Assembly (NCBI GenBank): GCA_036971475.1
Contig: JBAIZL010000002.1
Coordinates: 335,336,820 to 335,400,819 of the forward strand
DNA length: 64,000 bases
Direction of reading: 5' to 3'
Origin: Prosapia bicincta
Taxonomy: Eukaryota; Arthropoda; Insecta; Hemiptera; Cercopidae
Under the pieces are notes generated by a model. The model worked only from the letters and a program-made list of their open reading frames with translations, was not told the origin of the DNA and searched no databases. Position 1 is the first letter of the stretch. Each line of letters starts with the position of its first letter. The position numbers and the translations under genes were made by a program. Shown piece by piece: positions 1 through 9,203 of this stretch.

Positions 1-415
1 ATCAATACGGCATGCAAAGGAAATGAGTCGATATTACAAGAAATGTTTATATCAATACGATATGCAAAGGAAATGAGTCGATATTACAAGAAATGTTTAT
101 ATCAATACGGCATGCAAAGGAAATGAGTCGATATTACAAGAAATGTTTATATCAATACGGCATGCAAAGGAAATGAGTCGATATTACAAGAAATGTTTAT
201 ATCAATACGATATGCAAAGGAAATGAGTCGATATTACAAGAAATGTTTATATCAATACGATATGCAAAGGAAATGAGTCGATATTACAAGAAATGTTTAT
301 ATCAATACGGCATGCAAAGGAAATGAGTCGATATTACAAGAAATGTTTATATCAATACGGCATGCAAAGGAAATGAGTCGTTCTTCAAATATTGTTTATA
401 TCAATGCGTCGGGAT
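1..415. repeat. 50-bp tandem repeat (minisatellite), about 8 copies
   Basis: The same 50-base unit starts at 1, 51, 101, 151, 201, 251, 301 and 351. Units differ mainly at two linked bases: ATACGGCATGC in units 1, 3, 4, 7 and 8, and ATACGATATGC in units 2, 5 and 6. The eighth unit decays after 380, and a loosely similar stretch continues to about 415. The array is cut by the window start, so its true length is unknown. No coding frame is maintained. Pieces of the unit (ATATTACAAGAAA and ATCAATACG.CAT) reappear around 5728-5816. Confidence 0.95.
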
Positions 416-1295
416 ATTAAAAAATGTTAATACAAAGTTCTACAAACTTACTTAGTGAATTTTAACTATAGTATTAGGGTTCATTGAAACTCCTAATGCA
501 CAGGAACGTATTTCCGTGTAATCCGAGTTGAAAGATAAATCGATAGGGTCTCGAACCTAGACTCTACTGTACTCAGTAACATCTAATAAAGGTTTTCTAG
601 TAACTGTTTACATTAGCTATATTTAATTATAACCTCTGTTGACTACACCATTCAAACGAGTTGTTTACTTCTGTCGGCCACAATGTTTTAATAAGAAACA
701 AATATGAATTTTGTGGAAACTAATATAATAAATTTTGTCCTAATCCATAAGAAAGCAGTTTGTACCAAGTGGCGAGTGTGTTTATAATCTATTTAATTTC
801 AGTGAAATACATTCCCAATTCATTTACACATTCATATTTGTCTTTACACAGAGTTGCTCGTTCAAATAACATTTTTTTGTCCGCCTGCTGAGTTCCACCC
901 TTTGGATACAGAATGGGAGACAATAACAGCGGTGTCAGGCACATGCTGTTTGTGGACGGAGTTTGTTTTTCAACTAGTAATTGCGACAGAGAAGTGAATA
1001 AAAACCTGTGCCCTTTCAACAATTCGTGGTTGATATAAATCACACCAACAATAGCCTGTTTTGTGCTTTGTTATTTGTGATTCGGCCACTGAGAATGTTT
1101 AATATTTTTTATATAATACAAGATGTAAATGAAATATTACAATAATAGAAGAATGAAGTTATCGTTTAATATGGTGAAACGTTTGACAATGACGCTGAGA
1201 TGGTTGTAAAACTAATGGCCAGCTTAGCAGAATAGTAACGATACTTCACTATAACGACAGTAAATAAAGCAATAAAAACAGCAGTATATTTAAGT
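416..1295. other. AT-rich intergenic DNA, no gene seen
   Basis: No convincing coding sequence or RNA gene is visible. A short open frame on the minus strand (789-1043, 84 codons) has no recognisable domain and partly overlaps the diverged duplication at 578-835, so it is not called as a gene. A small hairpin-like segment lies near 500-520. Confidence 0.6.
578..835. repeat. Diverged segmental duplication, copy A
   Basis: This stretch aligns by eye to 5280-5352 plus 5850-6008. Shared landmarks in the same order are ACATCTAATAAAGGTTT, GCTATATTTAATTA, CCACAATGT, AATATAATAAATTTTGT, CATAAGAAAGCAGTT and ATTTACACAT. Copy A lacks the roughly 500-bp microsatellite/foldback insertion that splits copy B, so it approximates the empty site. 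Probably an old unclassified repeat or a local duplication. Confidence 0.7.
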
Positions 1296-1530
1296 CGGTT
1301 TTATAGCGTCTGCCATCGCTGCCAGATTTCTTAACGTTTCCTCCTTGCCCTCTTATTGTAGCAGTGTTCCACCGATACGTTCCTTTCACTTATGTATCTA
1401 TTGATTGTTTCTCCCCATGATAGTCTGGCTCTTCTCTTCTTCTTCTTCCCGGTAACATCCATTCCATCTTCCCTCCAACATCCTCTTTACGCGTACGAAC
1501 CATAAAGCTCTCCTCTGAACCTCCTCTGCA
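1296..1530 (-). pseudogene. Possible LINE (non-LTR retrotransposon) C-terminal relic
   Basis: Read on the minus strand, two frames joined by a frameshift give RMLEGRWNG, then KKKKRRARLSWGETINRYIS, ending in a basic ...CYNKRARRKR and a stop. This resembles the region after the reverse transcriptase domain of insect LINEs, where a MLEGR.EGKR.RGRPR..W pattern is common. The similarity is recalled, not computed. Stops and at least one frameshift make it a dead fragment. It lies outside or at the edge of the proposed piggyBac left end. It could be chance similarity of a basic low-complexity stretch. Confidence 0.35.
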
Positions 1531-1633
1531 ACTGACGGTTATCTGACTATTGAGCTTGTGAGTCCTACAATTTATATTGTTCCTTAAGTAAATTCCCTAA
1601 GAAGAAATTTTACAGTAATTGAAGTAGCTGCAG

Positions 1634-1660
1634 CCTAACGTAGTAACGTTTTATATTAGA
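1634..1660 (+). repeat. Candidate decayed left terminal repeat of the piggyBac element
   Basis: GCCTAACGTAGTAACGTTTT matches the clear right terminal repeat read inward (CCCTAGTGCAGTAACATCCG) at 14 of 20 positions, including CCTA and AGTAAC. It lies about 325 bp beyond the transposase stop, a usual distance. The preceding four bases are TGCA rather than TTAA, so the target duplication is not preserved and the call is tentative. Confidence 0.3.
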
Positions 1661-1776
1661 CATTATAAAAATTTTACTAGTAACTTTAATTTTTTCAGCA
1701 ATTCTAATTTAGTCTTCTTTATTTGGCAAGAACAATGAAAATCATAAGAAAAAAAATCTTTTTAGAAAATAACACA

Positions 1777-1782
1777 TTTATT
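1777..1782 (-). terminator. Candidate polyadenylation signal for the piggyBac transposase
   Basis: The minus strand reads AATAAA here, about 177 bases after the transposase stop codon and inside the proposed element. In AT-rich DNA this hexamer is common, so the call rests on position. Confidence 0.35.
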
Positions 1783-1867
1783 TTTATAAGAACAATAAAA
1801 GTGACAGAACAAAAATATTTTTCATAAAAAAAGCATGGTCCTTAAGAATTAGAGAAAATTTAAAAGG

Positions 1868-1960
1868 AGGAATGTAAAAACAATATAATTAGAGGAATGT
1901 AAAAACAATATATTCAACTTCAAGGAATTAGAGGAATGTAAAAACAATATATTCAACTTC
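1868..1960. repeat. 39-bp short tandem repeat at the transposase 3' end
   Basis: AATTAGAGGAATGTAAAAAC starts at 1887 and again at 1926, a 39-bp period. A partial copy (GGAGGAATGTAAAAACAATA) precedes at about 1867. The last copy runs into the transposase stop codon at 1959-1961, so the duplication grew from the 3' untranslated region without altering the protein. Confidence 0.85.
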
Positions 1961-4046
1961 ACAACCCTGAGCAGGTAGGACAGAGTCTATTTGAATGCTC
2001 ACCACAAATCGGAGCTGAGCATTTGTAGCAACATTGGCTGGTCATCCTCTTCTTTTTGTAGTTGCAAAATCTGCAAGTCTTTCTTGAGGTTAGATGTAAT
2101 TCATTTGCAGATTTTTGCTGTGTTGGATTATTTACTTCTTGCTTCTCTGGTTTATTTTGATCTAAAAGGCCAATTTCTATTGCTTCTTTCAGTCTACTTG
2201 TTATGTTTCGAATTGTGAGCCTCTGTTTCAACCAATTTTGCACGAGCTGAGAATGCAAAGAGGCAGCGAATTCAAAACGAGACATTGGTTTGTTTTTTGA
2301 CATTTGGTTCTGGTGTTTTCTGACGAAATTTGAAGCATAAATTACGTAGGAATTCACCAGAGCTAAATTGAGCATATTGTACACAAAACAAAGTGGCCAC
2401 CTATTCGTTTTGCGACTGCAGCTCATGCCTCGACACATTTGATCTAAAGTATCCACGCCGCCTTTGGTGGAATTATACGTCATTATTATTTCAGGTTTGG
2501 ATGAGGAAGGGTTGATCGAACCATCCGGATCCATAGTTGAAATCAGGGTAACAAGCTTATCAGGTTTTGGTTTATATGATACAGCTGTGATTTTATCATC
2601 GTACAGAAAAAAAGAAGTTCCTGGAGGACGATTTTTATATTTTATATTTACAAACTCATTCGGTAACTCTCTTTTGTTTTTTTTTATTGTTCCAACCATG
2701 GTCAGCTTTTTGTCTAGTAGTTTAGTTGCAAGGGGGACGCTTACAAACCAGTTATCCATGGTCAGATTACGGTTTGTTCCCTTCACAGTCTCTGTAAGTT
2801 TGTCAACATAGTACTCAGCTGCAGGCTTATTACTTGGAATAGAACCCTTTCCAACATACGGTTCTGCGTCAATCATATAGGAAGTGCTACTGTCACAAAT
2901 CATCACGATTTTCAGCCCATACTTTCCAGGCTTACTGGGAATATACATCCTGAAACTGCATCTCCCTCTAAAAAGAACTAATTGTTCATCTATTGTAAGG
3001 TATGAACTAGGCTTGTAGTTTTCTCTGCAGTGCTTCAAGAACTCCTCCCATATTTCCGAAACTGGTGCAAGTTTGTTAGTAGCTTTAATTCGTTCTGCAC
3101 GAGTTGACTTGTCATCGAATCGCAAACTAGCCAAAAGAAACCGGAATCGCACGAAAGACATAGCAGCTCTGAATGAGGAGCCAAAATATTTGTCGTTGTA
3201 AATGATTTCAGCGTTCAAGTTATTGCACTTCAAGGCTGCTGAGAGAATAAGTAAACCGAATAAGGCATTCAATTCCTCCACATTAGTATCTTTCAAATTA
3301 CTTGAATCTGTGTTTTTGTAGTTGGCCCTTGCTCGCTCGATTTCTTTATTTGTGTGTCTCACGATTTTCTCCACGATGGATGGTGAGAAAAACAAAGAAA
3401 AACAATCATTTGGTTCGCAGGTATATTTGGTTATGGGCGTTGGGCCTGGCTTGATGTGCAAAATGTTTCTCGCTGCAATTCTGCTCGATGATTCAGTTTT
3501 AGTCGTCATCCATTTGTACCCATTCCTACCGAACAACTCTCGCAAATCACAGCTGAGTATTTGAGCAGAAGACGTAGGGTTGAATGGTTTCTCCAGGATT
3601 TTTCCAGGGTCAGTAGTTTCTTGAATGATTTGTGCCTCAGTGGGTTCCATTTGGGTGGTCAGGGTCTCAGAAGGTTCCCCTGTGGACTTGTCAGTTTCAG
3701 GCTTATGATGGCCGATATTAGTAAGACTATACTCTTGGGTTGAAGGTCCAGCTGGCGTTTCAGAACATAGAGCCTCAATTCTGGTCCTCTTAGACTTTCG
3801 GACCGTGGGTTTTCTTTTTTGCTTGCGTCGCCGATCTTCAACGGGTGGCAAATCGTACAATGTTTGTACAGCATTTATAATCATTTGACCCGTATGTAGA
3901 TCGTCGTTGCTATTCATATCACGGTCAGAGTTATCAGATTCATGCGACTCGTCACTATCTACGTTATCGCTGAATTCTTCTTCGCTGAGCTCAGTAAGAA
4001 TTTGCCTAATTCGGACTTCATCAGTAGGGTCGATAAGTTCATCCAT
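1959..4046 (-). CDS. piggyBac transposase (PGBD-like, DDE_Tnp_1_7), intact 695 aa
   Basis: Cut-and-paste transposase expected to excise and insert the element at TTAA in the nucleus. The frame is uninterrupted. I start at the second methionine (MDELIDPTDEVRIRQIL), as is typical of the family. A 31-residue upstream extension is hydrophobic, unlike the family, and is separated by a good splice acceptor. In 695-aa numbering: an acidic Asp/Ser/Glu-rich N-terminus, a basic probable nuclear localisation stretch at about 71-89 (DRRRKQKRKPTVRKSKRTR), and the catalytic domain at about 205-570. The DDD residues are D353 (LTIDEQ), D431 (MDNWF) and D532 (GGVDTLDQ, also D535). The C-terminal Cys/His domain at 658-692 (RKTCRFCNYKKKR...CPTCSGL) is the cross-brace zinc module that binds terminal repeats. 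Known piggyBac transposases are near 600 aa. The intact frame suggests recent arrival or a retained function; activity cannot be told from sequence. Confidence 0.93.
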   Translation of the reverse strand: MDELIDPTDEVRIRQILTELSEEEFSDNVDSDESHESDNSDRDMNSNDDLHTGQMIINAVQTLYDLPPVEDRRRKQKRKPTVRKSKRTRIEALCSETPAGPSTQEYSLTNIGHHKPETDKSTGEPSETLTTQMEPTEAQIIQETTDPGKILEKPFNPTSSAQILSCDLRELFGRNGYKWMTTKTESSSRIAARNILHIKPGPTPITKYTCEPNDCFSLFFSPSIVEKIVRHTNKEIERARANYKNTDSSNLKDTNVEELNALFGLLILSAALKCNNLNAEIIYNDKYFGSSFRAAMSFVRFRFLLASLRFDDKSTRAERIKATNKLAPVSEIWEEFLKHCRENYKPSSYLTIDEQLVLFRGRCSFRMYIPSKPGKYGLKIVMICDSSTSYMIDAEPYVGKGSIPSNKPAAEYYVDKLTETVKGTNRNLTMDNWFVSVPLATKLLDKKLTMVGTIKKNKRELPNEFVNIKYKNRPPGTSFFLYDDKITAVSYKPKPDKLVTLISTMDPDGSINPSSSKPEIIMTYNSTKGGVDTLDQMCRGMSCSRKTNRWPLCFVYNMLNLALVNSYVIYASNFVRKHQNQMSKNKPMSRFEFAASLHSQLVQNWLKQRLTIRNITSRLKEAIEIGLLDQNKPEKQEVNNPTQQKSANELHLTSRKTCRFCNYKKKRMTSQCCYKCSAPICGEHSNRLCPTCSGL

Positions 4047-4053
4047 TTTATAG

Positions 4054-4068
4054 CTGAAAACAACACAA
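4054..4068 (-). promoter_or_regulatory. Candidate 3' splice site just upstream of the transposase start
   Basis: The minus strand reads TTGTGTTGTTTTCAG then CTATAAAATGGATG. A T-rich tract ending in CAG seven bases before the ATG is a good acceptor and would place an intron in the 5' leader. It would remove the hydrophobic upstream extension, supporting the 4046 start. The donor site was not identified. Confidence 0.45.
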
Positions 4069-4230
4069 CTATTTACTACTAAAGGAACCAGTAATATTAA
4101 ATAATAACATAGTAAACTATTACTACATTCAGTTTCCATTTTTTAACTGAAAATAATAATAATAATCGGTACGTAAGTATTCTGGACAAATCAATTGAAA
4201 TTGGCATTTACGTTGAGTATACCACTCAAT

Positions 4231-4296
4231 GATAACATCCGTCGAAATGACTAACAAAAATTTACGTCAAATAGTAATATCCGCCTTTTTGACGGG
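4231..4296 (+). repeat. piggyBac subterminal repeats (two copies)
   Basis: GATAACATCCGTCGAAATGA (4231-4250) and AGTAATATCCGCC followed by TTTTTGACGGGC (4273-4296) resemble the terminal repeat body at 4454-4476, which on the minus strand reads AGTAACATCCGTC then ATATTGACGGG. The internal copies face opposite to the terminal one. Such subterminal copies are commonly transposase-binding sites; that role is inferred. Confidence 0.6.
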
Positions 4297-4453
4297 CAAG
4301 ATTTACTTACATGCACGTTGAGAGGCAGTCACAGAGCACCACAATGTTAGCACTGCCACAGCTGGGCTCAGACTGAATGAAAGACAGTTGGCACGGAAGC
4401 TCCAGTTCCTGGAAGGATTTCTAGAGGCAACAGCACAGGTTTCCGAGATCACA

Positions 4454-4490
4454 CCCGTCAATATGACGGATGTTACTGCACTAGGGTTAA
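4454..4490 (-). repeat. piggyBac right terminal inverted repeat with TTAA target
   Basis: Reading inward on the minus strand: TTAA, CCCTAGTGCAGTAAC, then ATCCGTCATATTGACGGG. TTAA followed by CCCTAG is the classic piggyBac end. The body contains the short palindrome CCGTCATATTGACGG. The stretch CATATTGACGGGTGT is nearly identical to the core of the 117-bp satellite monomer (CACATTGACGGGTGT). Confidence 0.8.
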
Positions 4491-4514
4491 TATATTCTTT
4501 CGTAATATACAGTT

Positions 4515-5279
<765 letters not shown>

Positions 5280-5360
5280 ACATCTAATAAAGGTTTACTA
5301 TTAACCTTGTTCTTTTAATAATAACTAGATTGGCTATATTTAATTAAAACGCCTACATAC

Positions 5361-5376
5361 TCCCTCTCTCTCTCTC

Positions 5377-5443
<67 letters not shown>
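5361..5443. repeat. (TC)n followed by (TA)n compound microsatellite
   Basis: Alternating CT from 5361 to about 5415 with two small interruptions, then TA to 5443, immediately before the left arm of the foldback. Confidence 0.95.
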
Positions 5444-5447
<4 letters not shown>

Positions 5448-5505
5448 TAAATTAAAAATATTTCAAAAACAAGAATACTTTCAATGAATATATTTATTCA
5501 AAGCT

Positions 5506-5537
5506 TTTCGCCGATAAAATAGTACCAGCATCTTCAG
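5506..5537 (-). ncRNA. Hammerhead-ribozyme-like core, left arm of the foldback
   Basis: Mirror image of the motif at 5633-5664, read on the minus strand: CTGAAGA box, helix II and GAAA. The same caveats apply: one extra U after the CUGANGA box, and no clearly defined helix I or cleavage site. Confidence 0.4.
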
Positions 5538-5632
5538 GAAAATAATTATCTAATAAAATATTTTTACAAAATTAAATCATATGTGCTACATAATTTAATT
5601 TTGTAAAAATATTTTATTAGATAATTATTTTC

Positions 5633-5664
5633 CTGAAGATGCTGGTACTATTTTATCGGCGAAA
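5633..5664 (+). ncRNA. Hammerhead-ribozyme-like core, right arm of the foldback
   Basis: CTGAAGA (5633-5639) fits the hammerhead CUGANGA box. It is followed by one extra T, a seven-pair helix II (GCTGGTA with TATCGGC, two G-U pairs, six-base loop) and GAAA (5661-5664). Penelope-like retroelements are known to carry hammerhead motifs in their terminal repeats. The extra base before helix II is not canonical, and helices I and III and the cleavage site were not established, so activity is unproven. Confidence 0.45.
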
Positions 5665-5754
5665 AGCTTTGAATAAATATATTCATTGAAAGTATTCTTG
5701 TTTTTGAAATATTTTTAATTTATTAAGTATATTACAAGAAAACATATCACCATA

Positions 5755-5755
<1 letters not shown>

Positions 5756-5797
<42 letters not shown>
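5756..5797. repeat. (TA)n microsatellite
   Basis: About 42 bp of alternating AT following ACAAGAAAACATATCACC, before the ATCAATACGTCAT sequence that resembles the 50-bp repeat unit at the window start. Confidence 0.95.
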
Positions 5798-5798
<1 letters not shown>

Positions 5799-6008
5799 AT
5801 ACGTCATAGATGAAAGTTATGACTAATCGTTATAAAGTATGACACAAGTTATTTATTTATGTCTCCCACAATGTCTTAGTAAGACAAAATATGAATTAAA
5901 AAAAAATATAATAAATTTTGTTCTAACGCATAAGAAAGCAGTTGCAATAGGTCGCCAGTGTGTTATATAATTCAATCGAAATATATTCCAAATTAATTTA
6001 CACATATT

Positions 6009-7530
6009 AGGATCGTAATTCAGATTAGAGAAAACTGATCAACTGTTTGATAGCATATTTAATATTAGAAAAAGAAAATCTTATTTTAAACTTAGACAAA
6101 GTATACAATAAATAAACTGTAAAAGACAATAGTCTGAAGAAAGTTATGCATAGATCTATAATACATTACATTATTTCTTACCAATATAAGAAATATAGCA
6201 GTACTCGTATTTCTGCAGGATATTACAAGTAAACTAACACAAGTACCAAGTAACACATTGGTACAGCTTATATGTTAACTATATACACTGTGTATATTTA
6301 GTTGGTTCGGAAGTCCAATGAACCACATTATGAATTTATTGTGAATGTTTCAGTAAAGCAATAGTTAAATCCACTTTAAAGTGCGATAGTTATAATTAAT
6401 ACAGTTAAAAATATCTTCACCTAATCTTTTAATACTTGTGTAAAATAATATTTAACTTTAAATATATGTTAGAGCCACAAATGCATAACAACTTACGACA
6501 ACTTCATCAAAATAATATCACTATGAATTAGATCCAGTAAGTAAAGCCAACGTAATGGACGTTTTAATAACGCTCAGCCGCCATTTGGTTGTTTATTTCG
6601 ACAACCCTAGACTTACATCACTATTTCTCAGAATTACTACTATCACTTTGTTATTAAATTATTAATTCGGATTTTGAAACATTTGACATTTGTCTCTGGT
6701 ATACCACTTGGTCTCTGAACCATTCATTTACGGTTCAGTATCAATTATTGAACAAGCCTAATATACTTTTACCAAAAAATTGTCATTGCATTGTTTTCAA
6801 CTGCACGAATAGTATAGTAACACGGGGAATGGATTGAGATAATTACTAACCTTTCCGCTGTAAATGATTTATCACTGAAACTGTCTTTTCCTTAACGTCT
6901 CCAAACTCCGTCTCCTCTGGTCTGTGATGAGAAAACGAAAGTTTTGTCCCATTCAAAGAAATTAAAAATAAACAGATCGTCAATCGTTGTTTCACTTCAG
7001 TTATTTATCTGTGTAATCGAATCTGTGTGAAACACAGATGTTATGTAAAATATATTTACTTTAGACATTTATACAAAAGAGTTTCTATTTAAATACAGTC
7101 GAGAGAGTTTAAAAGGTTGAAAACATGTTCAATTTATAAAAGATATTTCGTATTGTTGTACAATTTGATTTATTTAAAAGTATAGAGGGAATATGATGTT
7201 AAGAGATTTAATAAAACATTGTAGTACGAATTAGCAGAGTGGAAGTTTATAAGTTTAATATTTCGGTATATATCTGTTTCAATCGAAATGTGACCAATAG
7301 ATTTCACAAATTTATTTGTTCTAACGTACTACACATAATATATAAGTACTACATATAAGTAGATAAAGAATATTCAAAATAAATATGTTTTTCGAAAATT
7401 TTTAAAAATGGCAATGCCTTAAGTTGCTCTTTACTCAAATAATATTCAATAAATGGTCCCTAATAATTTATATTAATAAATATAGATTAGGCCATTATGT
7501 TAAACTATATTTTTGGTTATCAAATTAGAC
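6009..7530. other. AT-rich intergenic DNA, no gene seen
   Basis: No open frame of note and no RNA gene recognised. Small inverted repeats occur, such as CTGAACC...GGTTCAG (about 6715-6738) and GGTTG...CAACC near 6587-6606. These are within the range expected by chance. Confidence 0.55.
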
Positions 7531-7548
7531 CAGTGATGGCGTAACATT
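7531..7548 (+). repeat. Candidate hAT terminal motif, left side
   Basis: CAGTGATGGCGTAACATT begins with the CAGNG signature of hAT terminal repeats and lies about 200 bp beyond the 3' end of the hAT pseudogene. No 8-bp target duplication partner was found. Confidence 0.45.
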
Positions 7549-7746
7549 TTAAGAGGAGTGCTAGATAAAATAAAAAATTATCTGGTTGGAGGGAGGAAAA
7601 TTTGAAAAAATCCACTTTTTATAAGTGATAAACGTTATTTTCTATGTTAGATCACACACAACCTATATCCTTAAATTAAAAAAAAAAACTTAGAAAAAAT
7701 TTACCAACAATTAGTTACTCATTAGAAGCGTATGAAGGTGTATGTG

Positions 7747-9113
7747 TCATGAAACTGACTGGGCTTTTACAAGCTGTTCATAATATGATAGAAATGATTC
7801 GCAGTAGGGAAGTTGTTTCGACAGGGCCTGGTAGAACTCAATTTTAGAAACGTTGAGAAACCGTTGCTTAAATTCAGTATTACATTGTAACCTATTTAGT
7901 TTGACCTGTAATTCGGGTTTGACTGATTCACAATTCATATTAAATGGCATGCTAAAATTTCCAGGTCCTGTTTAAATGTCTTTGAAGTCTTGGAATCTTG
8001 TTCAAATTCTTCATGAAAAAATTTCACCCTTTCCTCATGGCTCTTAAGCTTGTCTTCCCTAACTGTAATAGCCTTTAGTCTTGGAAAATGAGGAAAATCT
8101 TTCTTGACTAGTTGTTTGTAAAATAGATTCAATTGCAATTTTGAAACTTCTGATATGCCCCGAAATCTCAGGATTAATTGGTTTCTTCTCTGGAGTTTAG
8201 GGTTTTATTGATGTAACTGAAGTGTGTAACAAAAGGATAGTCCGAAAACCATACAATATGTATCAAATATTTACACTCGACCATTCCTTTTTCTTCCACG
8301 AAATATATTATTTTGTCTTTTGAATCTCATACTCGTTAAAAGATTCGTCCTGCACTTTAGTGTAGTGAATTACATCAAGAATGAGTCTACAATGAGTCAA
8401 GACATTCTCTAAATTGTCTATGATTGAGTGCTAGTGAACAAATGCTATTGACAAGTTTAATTACTTCATGAAGCATATGCTTCATTCCTGGAGCAGATTT
8501 ACACAAAGCTTCTGAATGAATTAAACAAAGAAGAAACCGAACTTCATAATAAGGAAATGATTCCCTAAATATGCACCACCAGATTTAGTCCCTGACATAT
8601 CTCTTGCCCCTCAGTAGTTAGTAACACAAATATTGGCGAAAGGAACTTTCAAAGTTGTGATAGTTTGTTGAAATCGTTGGAAAGTGTCTGCTCCTTTTGT
8701 CTTTCCCTTTAATGAACGAGCAAATTCTTCAGTGACACAAACGTCATCAATACCCCTTATAAATATCAGTAAATGTGCTGTGTCAGCTATGTTCGTACTT
8801 TCATGCAAAGCAAAATAACAGAATTTAAAATCACCTATCTTTGATTCCAGTTGTGAGACAAACTGCTTATTAAAAACTTCAATTATACAGCTTTTGCGTA
8901 GAGCTCCATTTTGCTTCCATCTTTCGGTCATAGTTTCATAAGTAGAAATGTTATGTTTTCTCATGAAATGTCGTGTGAGGTCGCATTTGTTGAATACGAC
9001 CACAGCTTCATTGCAAATGAGACACAGGTTTATCCCCAATATACTTTAAAAGGGTTTTCCTACTCCACTCATCCTTAAAAATTCTAAATCAACTTTAATT
9101 TTTTACTTGACAT
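7747..9113 (-). pseudogene. hAT transposase pseudogene (GTF2IRD2/ZBED-like clade)
   Basis: Broken remains of one transposase, in order on the minus strand. The start MSSKKLKL is at 9113, and KDEWSRKTLLKYIGDKPV follows in a shifted frame. A zinc finger (CLIC...HFMRKH, C-x2-C-x14-H-x4-H) opens the longest piece (9039-8611), which also has YFALHESTNIADTAHLLIFI, the first catalytic-strand region of this clade. Downstream pieces include CLIHSEALCKSAPGMKHMLH, LNHRQFREC, LVKKDFPHFPRL and NCESVKPELQVKLNRLQCNT. These follow the layout of hAT transposases related to vertebrate GTF2IRD2, ZBED5 and EPM2AIP1 proteins, as I recall it. Several stops and frameshifts separate the pieces, and the C-terminal dimerisation region is missing. 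It encodes nothing functional. Confidence 0.82.
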
Positions 9114-9188
9114 TGTAACGATAAACAAATGTAAATAATCACTTTTAACAAAGCAAAACGTTAGAGATATGAGCCAAACACACAGCTG

Positions 9189-9203
9189 CAGAGGTGGCGT
9201 AAC
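9189..9203 (+). repeat. Second hAT-like terminal motif, same orientation as 7531
   Basis: CAGAGGTGGCGTAAC matches the motif at 7531 (CAGTGATGGCGTAAC) at 13 of 15 bases. It sits about 75 bp upstream of the pseudogene start, where the other hAT end should be, but is in direct rather than inverted orientation. It may start a second element copy or be coincidental. Confidence 0.35.

Larger units (their letters stand above)
1634..4490 (-). mobile_element. piggyBac-superfamily DNA transposon
   Basis: A full-length piggyBac-type transposase frame lies between a good right end (TTAA at 4487-4490, terminal CCCTAG reading inward) and a poor left-end candidate near 1634. Insertion at TTAA and CCC-starting ends are hallmarks of the superfamily. 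Internal copies of part of the terminal repeat occur at 4231-4250 and 4273-4296. Length of about 2.85 kb is normal for the family. The transposase has no internal stop, but with one poor end the copy may be unable to move. If the left candidate is wrong, the element is 3'-truncated. Confidence 0.7.
5444..5726. mobile_element. 134-bp inverted repeat foldback, probable Penelope-like terminal sequence
   Basis: Arms 5444-5577 and 5593-5726 are reverse complements of each other with no mismatch I can find by eye, separated by 15 bp. Each arm carries CCTGAAGATGCTGGTAC, then TATCGGCGAAAAGCTTTGAA, the type of terminal motif found at Penelope-like retroelement ends. A related but diverged version sits at 12,805 next to a recognisable Penelope GIY-YIG relic. 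Both are followed by ACAAGAAAACATAT and a (TA)n run. Identity of the arms implies a recent inverted duplication, conversion between arms, or an assembly artefact. No protein is encoded. Confidence 0.7.
5280..6008. repeat. Diverged segmental duplication, copy B, interrupted
   Basis: Homologous to 578-835 at its two ends (5280-5352 and 5850-6008). The middle (about 5360-5815) has no counterpart in copy A and consists of (TC)n, (TA)n, a 134-bp inverted repeat and another (TA)n. This reads as insertion of a Penelope-like end or foldback into an older repeat, followed by microsatellite growth. Confidence 0.65.

Noticed and set aside
461..520. TTAA near 461 with CCTAATGCAC near 495 as the piggyBac left end
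   Set aside because: The TTAA is not adjacent to the CCTA-like motif, the remaining match is weak, and the candidate at 1634 matches better and lies at a usual distance.
789..1043. 84-codon minus-strand frame as a small gene
   Set aside because: It has no recognisable domain, partly overlaps a diverged repeat whose second copy is not open in the same way, and lacks regulatory context.
1991..3874. Short plus-strand frames and other-frame minus pieces inside 1959-4046
   Set aside because: They are antisense or out-of-frame shadows of the intact transposase.
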